This document shows positions 40,421-50,076 of a stretch of 64,000 bases of DNA, piece by piece (within the stretch, counting starts at the first letter, position 1; each line of letters begins with the position of its first letter). Origin of the DNA: Serinus canaria (taxonomy: Eukaryota > Chordata > Aves > Passeriformes > Fringillidae); contig NC_066316.1 of assembly GCF_022539315.1 (NCBI RefSeq), forward strand, positions 31,683,245 through 31,747,244, given 5' to 3'. The notes under the pieces were generated by a model. The model searched no databases. It had not been told where the DNA came from and was given only the letters and a program-made list of their open reading frames with translations. Made by a program: the position numbers and the translations under genes.

Positions 40421-43400
40421 TGTTGCTTATTTTTTAAAAATTTCAGGCACCTGCCATCTCTGACACATTAATGAAAAAAATATATCGTAGCTAGGAAAGG
40501 ACATTTTGATCAACTAATGGCTACAGAGATTTCTAAATCAGTTCTTTAATTGGAATTAGGGAAAAACCCACAAAGGTTCATTATTTCAACAGCTAAAGGG
40601 TTTAAAGAATTCAGCAAAGTCTGACTTCCATCTAGTGTCAGCTAGTCTGCAAATAAGCACATCCTTAAAATTCTGAATGGACTAGATGCACAATCAGTTG
40701 ACATCAATTAGGAGCTTCAGACTTTTAAGTAAATGTTTAAGCAAATGCATTTTTCTCCCCAAGGCACTGCTCTACATCTTCAGTATCGAGCCACCTCAGC
40801 CACCGTGCCAGCACAGCTGCTCTGAGATCACACAGGGAGCGAGATCACAGCTCTGATCCATCTGAAAAGAAAGCCAGCACCACACAAAAACAAACTCAAA
40901 AAAACCCTGACCGGTACAGAATATCAGCTGACCTCTTAAGCCAGAAAGTGATCTACCAGATAAGAGTATAAAATACTGTATTATCTGCCCCTGCCTCTGC
41001 TCTGACATCAGCAGCCACTCTGATGCATTACACACTCAATTACCTAGAAGTAACTTCCCAGCAAAGTAACAAGATTTTAATTGTTTGTCATTCAGGGATG
41101 CTTTTACTTTTGAAATTAAGTTTTAAAGAAACGTCAACGTTTGTAAAGTTATACATCACTGAAGTGTTAACTGTTCCAACTATGAATACCCTCAGATTTC
41201 AGTGAGTTATCACACAAATTGCTTCATGGTTTATCCCTTCTAAAAAAGGGTATCCTGAGGACTTTCCTGCATGGGCACTTCCTGGAGCACTGCAATTACA
41301 GTACACACTATCAAAACCTTGCTCTGCTATGGCCTGGGCTGCAAACACAGAAAACCCCTCCAACTACAGAAAGGAGTAAAGTAAAAGTATTCAAGTGCAA
41401 CAGCAAAACAGTTAAAAATATTTTTAAAAGCAATTAAAAAAATTTACTTCCAGGGTGCTACTCAACTATTAACCACCAAAAACATTAAAACATCAATAGC
41501 TACCTACTGCCATTTCCCTTCAAAAGAACGATCTTTTGCACTGAACTGAGAAGCAAAATTTACTATTTGACACCAAGTATAAAAACAAAAAATCAATTCT
41601 CAAATGAAAAGTAACTGAAAATGTATTTTCAATTTCTACTCACTACTTCAAACCACAAGAATAAAATAAATAAAAAACCCTTTTAGCATTACCACACTCA
41701 TTCCAACCACTAACACTGCTAAAATAACTGCAGAGATCAAAAACGCTGCAACTTCTAGTGCGGAACTCAGACAACAGAAGTTAAAGTAACACAACTCCAA
41801 CTTGCATTGTCTTGGTGTTCTCAGACATGCAGCTAGTCTGCAAAAGACACTTTCTAATGGAAGCAAGAATAACAAAGTGGAGGGGCAGTTCTGCTAACGA
41901 AGCCAGATATTATTTCTCTTTAGTGTTGTCACAGCTGTTTTGTTCATTCATGCATAAATTGTCTCAAAAAATTTAAGCTCTGCTATTAAAAAGCTAACTC
42001 CACTTCTATTAAACGTTTCCAAGAAAAACAACCAAAAGAAACAAAAACCTGGACATTACTTTAATTGCATTGTACAGGGTTATACAGGATATTTTCTGAA
42101 GTCAAAAGTAAAAATGTAACACTGCCTAACTTTCAACAACCCCACACTTTTTCTTAGCAAAGCAAAGGTATATAATTCAGACTATAAACATTATTACCTA
42201 TTTCAGGATTCAAACAGTAATTTCAATGTCCCTCACAGACACAGATCCTCCTGCTAGCAAGACACAGATGTAGCTTGTGTGTTACTTCTATTGACCTAAC
42301 CCACTGCATAGTGAGATTAAAAACACCAGCAGTTTTACTGTTCCTACGAGTTTTCTTAGCACTGTGTTGTTACATTTCAATGAAATGTTAAAATCAACAG
42401 AAGATTTTCAGAGTCTGCCTTCTGATTAAAATCAATACAGGAAAATTCACACAGCCAGAATGAGAAGCTGAGAGTTATGTTCCAATAAAGACAAGGGTCA
42501 GTCTTTATTGAGGGCTTTTCATTAGTTAACAGCTTTCCTGGCAAGGCATTTCCCCCATCTCCCCCCTCTCCCACCTCCCAACATTCCATATAAGCAGTCA
42601 AATACAAACCATCAGTTTCCATGGCAGACTCCTGCTGCACTTCAATCAGCCTGAGCTGTCAGGACGATCTGGTAATTAACATTAACACAGGTCTATCCCA
42701 TCAGCCACAGAAATATACCAGCATCTAATAATACATCTAATTAATAGGATACCTGCATCAGTGTGCATTCTCAAAAACGGAGAACACTTTATGGTTACAG
42801 ACAATAATTAAAGACAATTCAAATGTACTTGCTCTTCTAACAAAGTCTACACAGTTCAAATCATTGTAAGCACCCCACTGCTGACCTGGCATTTACAGTA
42901 TACTCAGAGGAAAAAAGTTTTAATCTAAGAATGACTGAAACACAACTTGGTCAAAAAACATCACTAACCCACAAAAGTGGCCATCCATTTCATGTCCAGC
43001 CTTCTCTTCACACCCACAGCACTCAATGAACAACTTCTATCTGTTGATGCACGTAAACTTCATTTTCATAATCAGGACATCTAAGTGCTCTCTTAAAATT
43101 TATAGTTTTTCTCAGTTGGTGGTGGTTGGTTTAGGGTTTTTTTCCCATTTTACTATAATATTAACCAACACATCTCCAGTTCTTCCCCCTGTGCACCACA
43201 AAAGCACCACTTGCCACTCCCTAATCTAATCCCCACTTGGTCAGTTGTTTCTAACCATAGCAAGGGATTTTTATAGGACACCACTTATCTTAGAAATGAC
43301 TGCATTCAGTTTCAGAGGAGGAAAATGCAACTCAACTGCAACCTTAAAAAGTTTCACTAAACAAAAACATTAAATTCAAACAGGCCTCTCCCAGTTCAAT

Positions 43401-46400
43401 AAGTCAGCCACTTCTGAACAGAACTAAGTCTAATACGATGACTCTTATTTAAAAACAAAAAAACACCCAAATATAGATATTTTAACAATTAATTATTGGT
43501 AAGCAACAGGGAACACCGCTTGCAAAGTATGAGCCTAAAATAACTGTTTTACTAACTTAAAATTTGCATCAGTTAAAAAATTCTCTTTTTTTTTTTTTTT
43601 TTTTTAGTTACATGCCAGGTGACTGCAATCCTGTAAATGCTGCAGACACAGCTACAAAAATAACGAAATTTAAAAAGAAATGAAGTGTCACCGGTTTAAG
43701 TATTTTTCCAGAGGCCAAAAAACCTGCCACACTGTTCCTTAAGTGCAATGGAGCTTTTGGTTTGGTGTTTTAAGAGGCTGAGCCAAGGTATTAAAGCCAC
43801 TCCCTCCCCCCGCCAAAAAACAACTAAACACCCACACCTCAAAATAGCTCTTACAAGGTTTCTGAACACAAGTTCTAGAAGCATTACAACATTCATAAAT
43901 CAGAAAAACACCTCAGACCATTAAGCTTTAAGAGATAATTAAAGAACCAAATTCAGGAGTGTACTAATGATAAACAGCACACAAACAATACTCCACGCTC
44001 TTGTGGCACACTGCTTTGACAATTTTAACACTACTACACCAAGTTTAAAAATTAGTCTGAGACTCCCTGGGCAAATACCTTTTGTAAGGCCTTTATCCCA
44101 AAGAATATTCATCCCTGAATATGGCATTAAGAAGCACGTTTTTAATGAATTAATGGGGGTCCACTGCAAGATCTGATACAACTGAAAAAACTGACATGCT
44201 AATGTGGCCAGTGCCCTTCCATCAAATCTGACAAGTCAGCAAAACCTTAGCTAAGCACAGGCTACATTTACATAATCACAAACAATAAGGTCATGTACAA
44301 AAGTAACTAGATAACTTTCCAGGGAGAACTCATTTACAACACCAGAACACAGCTCTTCAGCTCTACTTCACGCAGACGTTTTGCTTAACACAACCGACTG
44401 ACACAAAAACTGCACTCTTGGGCACTTAGCTCTCCAAGTTCACATGCACTTTTCTCAGTGAGAAAACTAAACAGAGAGAGCAACATTCACCAAAAATTTA
44501 TCCTCATATTGCCTACTTGGATATGTTTACACTAGCTTTGTTAAACTTGGTAGACAGAAAGAGGCAGTCTATTTGACACAAAATTAGATTTATCTCCAAT
44601 AGCCAGATGCATGGGTAAATTTATATTTAAAGGTAGACAGGCTTTTAAGTCACCTTCAACACAGTTTTGAAGGAAAGATGTAAGATTTTCAGGGATAGGT
44701 TACAAAGGAAAAATGAATTCTTTATAAAGTCCTTTTCAATCTCTTTTTGAAAACAGTTCAGATCACAGGCCTGTTCTGTGTACATTCTGATTAGGTGCAA
44801 GAGTCTGTGCACTTACAGGTTCAAGAAAACAAAATGTAAATTTACAAATTAGACTCCTCAGATTCCAGTTAATAGTTCAGGCACATTTGTTCATAGTCTG
44901 ATGAAAGAATACAACTGAAGTACCTCATTAATTTCAATCTGTCAACATGCTACTGAGGAGTTTGAAATGTCCAATTCAGTTTTTAAAAACAGTGCAAGAA
45001 AACAGGTACAGCTCTGTTCACTGTCCACAAAGGGGAGCATTAAAATATTTAAGCTGTCAGAAAAAAAAAAAAAAAAAATCCCAGTTAACATCATAAAAGT
45101 TAGTATCTCAAAAGCTTAAGCAAAAAAAAAAAAAAAAAGCAGGTCACATTTGATGGTGCAAACAATTACAGGAAATACAGCCTATTCCACATTCAGGAAA
45201 AGCCCTCTCTTCCCACAGGTTTGCACCAGTCTGATAAAAACAATTCAGCTTCCTAGTTATTATGATGTGCTCTTTAAACATCCTTGTTAATCCACAGAAG
45301 ACTTATTTACACATAACAAGTTAAAAGCACACATATGGAAAAATAACTGCAACCTAAACAAAACTGTAACTTTCACATTTTATGAAAGGAGCTCTTAAAA
45401 TAAAAGGTTTCCTCAATGCACTTCTTACATTTAAGCTAATCTTCAAAAACTAAATGTTGCAAGACAGAGATCATCTATCAAGTTAAGCACTAAAATTTTC
45501 TGAGCTCAAAAAGTAGGATAGAGTTCAGAAAGGAAAACACGCTTTGCACAATACACGCAGCACAGAAATGGACCCCAAAAAAGCAGATGTATATTCTGTA
45601 ACTGAACCAGATCAAGTGTACTGTCCACCTAAACCCACAGGTCTCTCTCTATCTCTTGCTGCATACAACACAAGAAGTAACCACAGCAGAAGGCCATTTG
45701 AGTTCTGTTTTTAAATACTGGCATGTAACAATAAATAAGTGATAATAAAAAACCCTACCCTAGCATTCCAGTAGGGAAGGCAATCCCACCTTTTATTTGT
45801 TTGAATTCTTAGGGTTGTGACTTTATTTCTTCATTTTGATCAGCACACAAAATAAAAGACAATGGCTGATCATAATATTATTCTTCTCAAGCATAAACAA
45901 AACCTTCAGGAAAATGGTTGTATTATAACTAAAAAATAAAAAAAAAACCAACAAAAACAAACACCTACCTAAAGCACACAACAACAAGCTAGAAGAAGCA
46001 AATCAAATGACAGGGTGGAGGGGGCAAAGAGGGAATGTGAACTCTATAGCTTTATTTTTAGATTATATATACCTATATATACACACACTTGCCCCAAATA
46101 CTTGGTATTCTCAAGGGTGCCAGGAAACGACTGATGAAACCTTGAAATAATACACTTTTCAGTAAGCACATTAAATCCTGCAGACTTTTCCAGCAAATCC
46201 GTAGTTCCCTATTACTAAACCCTTCTGCTGGAGGATGTCAGTGGAGCATACAGTTCAAGATATTTAACACAGTCCCCACTGGTAACCAGGATAGGTGTTT
46301 TACAGGGAAACAGTTGCTCCAACTTCTCAATTGTTCACTGCTACGGCCTATCCCACCGATGTAATACTGCCTGTAAGCATACAATACGTGGAGGTCCATG

Positions 46401-48868
46401 CAAATACAGATACCTGCACAAATCCACCAGTATTTTGTCATTCTCTGGCGTCTTCTACCAGATTTGATCATTTTACTGCCCGAGTCAATAGAGGTGCTCG
46501 CGGACTCACGCCTCAGAAAAAAAAATAACTGGCGCCCCTTAGTGTTCACATTCTGAAGTCTTGAAGCAATTTACTGGATTTGCATGAAACTTTTTTTTCA
46601 ACATTCCAAAAAGTTTTCTGCCTCCACAATACTTCCACCAATTTGCCAACGTAAACAGGAAAAGCAGAAAAGCTTAAAGGGATAGCAGGCTTCTTCCAGA
46701 GACCATTTAGGAACACAGATTATATTTTGTTTGCTTCTCTTTTGAAGAAGAGAGTGAAGAATAGTTCCAACACAGTCCTTAAACTTTGTAAGAAGAGTCA
46801 TGAAAGCCCTCGTTTTGGACCTCCAATACTTTGCAAACAGACTTCCAGAATTTTCAGTATTTCAAAATATATGACAAAATATAAGTATTAAGGGAATTCC
46901 TTTTTCAGCGTCCTTTTTTTGCACCGGGAAATGTTTTTCTTCCTTTTGTTCTCTGAAAATGAAAAAAACAGCTTCAGGCCTCCTCTGGCAAATACATAAA
47001 GTTGAAGAGATTCAAGAATTTAAAAATCCGTTATCAAACCTCTGGAAGGTTCATTTGTGCTATAAAGGAGTCTTCTCAGTCAAGTTTCTTCTTGATGTTT
47101 ACTGTAAATCTAACTATTCCGAAGAGGCTGCTCGCTGTGGTGACCAAGAACATAAGTTCTAAAATAGTTTTGCTCTTCACGTCCACATTTGCTCCAATAT
47201 AAATTCCAACTCCTCCAAGTGTCTTAAAAATAAAAATAGACTCTCCCATTATAATGCTGCCCACAATCCATATTTCAGTATTCTTCACCGTTTGTTTGGG
47301 TTTCTTTAAATTCCTCTATCATTTATTTCAGAAGGTAGCATTTTCTCGACAGGCTATTTTTGTGTCGTACTACAGTCGCTTACTACAATCGCTATCTCAT
47401 TTTTACAGTCTTGGCAGAGGGCGGGGAGTTGTTCTACCAAATATAACCAGTTCTTTCATCTTCCGAGGTCAACAACTTCCCAAACTTCTTTTAGCGAAGA
47501 GGAATACATCCGCAAACAAGAACCCTAACTCAAAATCTCGAAAATCAGTACTTCATACTAAGAATCCCAACAAGTTGAAACTGGATAAATTATTTATGGT
47601 CATATCATATTCTACAAAGTTATCAAATACGATTAAACAAACAGGTCTGAGTCTCCAGAAAGCCTAGGTTTAAAGCCATAGGAAAAGAAATGCCTTCGAC
47701 AAAAAGAACAAACCTGTGAACCCGAGTACGAGGCGAATTTAACACACTAAGAACAAGTGTGTAATTTTCACCTAATTTTTTATACACAGTGGGTCTGTTA
47801 CTGTAGTGGGAAAAAAGTATGGGACACAGGAAGTTTCCAGCTCGTACTTTTCTTGTTAATTTCTAAACCGTGATTATTTATTTGTGAAATCTTAACCCCA
47901 AACAAAGTTATTAGGGAAAAAATTGGGGTCATGGGGGGGCCTCGCCCCGCGCCTGGAGAGGGTGCGAGGCTGGGGTGGACGTTTGGCAGGAGCAAAACAG
48001 GCAATTTCGTAATCCTTTTTGTTTCTCCCCCTTCACTAAAGTCACACGTAGGAGTCTTTCAAGTTCAGTTTCTTTAAAAGGTAAGGATAGCTGAGACAAG
48101 AATTTGCTCGCTTCCCTTGCGATATAGGAAAATCATAATTAGTTTGCGGCCAGTTCGGGGTGGGGTAGATCTGGAGCAGAAGAAAGAGCTCAGCCCCCCT
48201 CCGCCTTAGTCATTCAAGTCCAAGCAGCTTCCAGAACAGCCAAATCTCGAAACCAAACACCCCCCGCCCCCCCGGCGGGGGCCCTGGGGCCGGGCGGCGG
48301 AGCGCTCCGAGGGCGCCGGCAGGACCCCAGTGTCCCCCGCCGCCGCGGGAGGGAGCGAGGGATGGAGGGAGGGGAGCGCCAGCCGCCAGCCAGCCTGCCT
48401 TTCCCCTCCTCCCTGCCTTCCCCCAGAGCGCATTCCTGAGCTCCTCTCCTCGCTCCCTCCCCTCCGTGCTGTAGTTACCCTTCCCCGGTTTAAGGAGATA
48501 GTGCGGAAAGGGGTGAAAAGAAAAAAAAAAAAAAAAAAAAGAAGGAAAAATAAGGGGGGAAACCCTCCGGGGGGATCGGGGACCCGCGCGGCCGGGGCTG
48601 CCTCTCCCCTCCCACTCGCTCCCCGAGTCCCCCGGCACCGCGCGGCGGCGGCAGCCAGGGCGGGGAGAGCCCGCACTTCCCCTTTGTTTTCGGCTCCCCA
48701 GCCGGGGCCGGGAGCGTGCGGGGAGCAGCGGGGAGAGCGGAACAGGCCCCGGGCCGGCCCCGCCGCCCGGCCGGGCCGGGGCGGAGGAGCCAAGCGGGAT
48801 CCCCGGGCCGGGGGAGTCAGGACAGGGCGGCGGGGCGGGGGAGGGGGCGGCCGGGCGAGCGCTTTTAC

Positions 48869-49010
48869 CTTCGTCCAGCAGCCTCTCGAGGTGGTTGAAG
48901 ATCCCGCAGAAGTTGGGGAGGCTGCTCATCAGCTTCTTGTCGTTCATCAGCTGCATCAGGTAATCGGGGCTCGGCTTCGGCTTCTCCTTGGTTTCCATTT
49001 CCCCAACCAT
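48869..49010 (-). CDS. QKI: QKI coding exon 1 (QUA1 dimerisation region, residues 1-47 plus first base of codon 48)
   Basis: QKI is a STAR-family RNA-binding protein that binds ACUAAY-type sites and controls splicing, export, stability and translation of target RNAs in nucleus and cytoplasm. The exon translates from ATG at 49010-49008 to [10 protein letters not shown], continues through a [18 protein letters not shown] stretch (residues 17-34) and ends in HLERLLDE (residues 40-47). I recognise this as the QUA1 helical-hairpin homodimerisation module of vertebrate QKI; residue 14 is Ser, where I recall Thr in mammals. The start is favoured because it matches the family N-terminus, has A at -3 and G at +4, and no in-frame ATG lies in the 137 open codons upstream. 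The exon ends GAAG followed by gtaaaagc, a good donor, leaving one base of codon 48. The exon sits inside a CpG island. The open frame continues past the donor into intron 1, but the splice to exon 2 restores the known protein. Confidence 0.97.
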
Positions 49011-49114
49011 ATTCCAAGCCCGCGCAGAGACGGCGAGCGCCCGCAGCAGCTCTGCCGAGCAACGCGACCGCGGCACGGGGCACCCGGCTGGATCCGGGCG
49101 GGCAGGGAGGCGGT

Positions 49115-49140
49115 GGGGGAGGGGAGGGGGCGGGGAGGGG
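49115..49140 (+). other. G-quadruplex-capable G-run cluster
   Basis: Five runs of four or five G are separated by single A or C bases. This fits the G3+N1-7 quadruplex pattern, on the template strand of the QKI 5' UTR. A second such cluster at 50327-50352 lies upstream in the promoter. Confidence 0.55.
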
Positions 49141-49224
49141 AGCTTCCCCGAGGAAGGAGGAGAAGGAGGAGGATTCAAATCCGGAGACAAACGCAGACCC
49201 GCCGCTGAGTCCCAGGGACCGAGG

Positions 49225-49252
49225 AAAAAAAAAAAAAAAGAAAAAAAAAAAA
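49225..49252. repeat. A15-G-A12 homopolymer tract in the QKI 5' UTR (poly-U in the RNA)
   Basis: Fifteen A, one G and twelve A on the plus strand are flanked by very GC-rich DNA. In the QKI transcript this would be a nearly pure U tract about 215-240 nt upstream of the start codon, if transcription starts upstream of it. A second run of 20 A at 48521-48540 lies in intron 1 about 330 bp past the exon 1 donor. Confidence 0.8.
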
Positions 49253-49554
49253 GAGGAAACTCGGTAGAAACCCCCGTGCGGGCTGCGCCCTCCTCTCCGG
49301 GCACAAGGACCCGCCGCCGCCTCTCGGTGCCGCCGCCGCCGCTTCCCTGCTCCGTGCGCCCTCGGCCGGCGCAGTCCTCGGTGTGTCCCCCCTCCTTCTC
49401 CTCCTCCTCCCGCGCACACACACGCTGAGCCCGGTTCTCCTCTCGGCGCTGCCCCCTGTCTCCGCGGCGGGGGAGGGAGGGAGGGGACGCGCGGGGCGGG
49501 CGGGCGCTGCTGGCGCGGCTGCCGCTTCCGAGGAGCAGCCGCCGGTGTCTCCCC

Positions 49555-49700
49555 GCTGTTGCCGCCGCTGCTGCTGTTGTTGCCGCCGCGCTGCGCCTGG
49601 CGTGTGTCCTCCTCCTCCTCTCCGCCTCCCGCCCGCCCGCCCTCCCGCCGCCGCTGCTGCTGCCGCCGCTGCCGCCGCCGCCTGTGGCTGCTGAGTCTCA
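49555..49700. repeat. CCG/CTG (CGG/CAG) triplet-rich tract
   Basis: Imperfect interspersed GCC, GCT and TGC triplets run on the plus strand, giving CGG and CAG triplets on the QKI-sense strand. The array is interrupted and no pure run is long. It falls in the likely 5' UTR or core promoter, where such repeats can be length-variable. Confidence 0.6.
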
Positions 49701-50070
49701 GCCCCGCCGCCGCCTCCTCACTTCTCCTCAGTTCGCTCCGGAGTTCGCTTCAGTTCAGGCTGCGCTGGCAGCAGCGGCGGCGGCGGCAGGAGGGGAGGGG
49801 GCAGGGCCCGCGGGGGTGGGACACGCCGGGGGCGGGACCAGGGCGGGGCGGCCGCTGCCCGGCGGCGGCGGCAGCGCCGCTTGGCGGAGCCACAGCCGTC
49901 CCTCCCTCTCTCCTTCCCTCCCTTCCGCTCCGGGGGCCCGGGGCGGCGGCGGGGGTATAGCCAGCTTCCCGTGCGGCTCCCGCCCGGCCCCGCCGCGCGG
50001 AAACACCAGCGCGCGCACGGAACTCTCCCAAACAAAGTCGCGTCGCGGCACCTCCGGGGCGGGGACGCGT

Positions 50071-50076
50071 CACGTG
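50071..50076. promoter_or_regulatory. CACGTG E-box in the QKI CpG island
   Basis: A palindromic CACGTG in the context GCGTCACGTGCG lies about 1.06 kb upstream of the QKI ATG. Such sites bind bHLH-ZIP factors of the USF, MYC/MAX and MiT/TFE families when unmethylated. Use at this gene is inferred only from position within the island. Confidence 0.35.

Larger units (their letters stand above)
12820..48868 (-). other. QKI: QKI intron 1 (36,049 bp)
   Basis: The donor is gtaaaagc after exon 1 and the acceptor ends in ACAG before exon 2. The intron is AT-rich apart from the promoter-proximal CpG-island part (48180-48868). It contains an antisense view of many short ORFs, none with a recognisable domain. 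Identified contents are two CR1 remnants, a likely hAT-like MITE, a TA/CA microsatellite, a perfect hairpin, poly-A or poly-T runs (for example 16014-16028, 18885-18903, 27648-27664, 43586-43605, 45061-45078 and 45122-45138) and several blocks of mixed composition that may be regulatory. The rest is unremarkable. A long first intron is usual for QKI. Confidence 0.93.
49011..49740 (-). other. QKI: Probable QKI 5' UTR (upstream limit uncertain)
   Basis: GC-rich sequence lies immediately upstream of the QKI start codon inside the CpG island. The transcribed strand carries no ATG anywhere here, a T-rich interruption (49225-49252) and CGG/CAG-type triplets (49555-49700). No TATA box is evident, so dispersed initiation typical of CpG-island promoters is expected. 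The 5' end cannot be fixed from sequence, and the limit given is only a guess based on where the triplet-rich part ends. Confidence 0.45.

Noticed and set aside
48330..49208. 292-codon plus-strand ORF across QKI exon 1
   Set aside because: Its low-complexity product, including a long Lys run from the poly-A tract, is an antisense shadow of the island and exon 1.
49011..49421. In-frame open extension of 137 codons upstream of the QKI ATG
   Set aside because: It contains no ATG, reads as low-complexity Pro, Arg, Gly, Glu and Phe runs from GC-rich and poly-T sequence, and the known QKI N-terminus begins at 49010 with a good start context. Only non-AUG initiation could use it.
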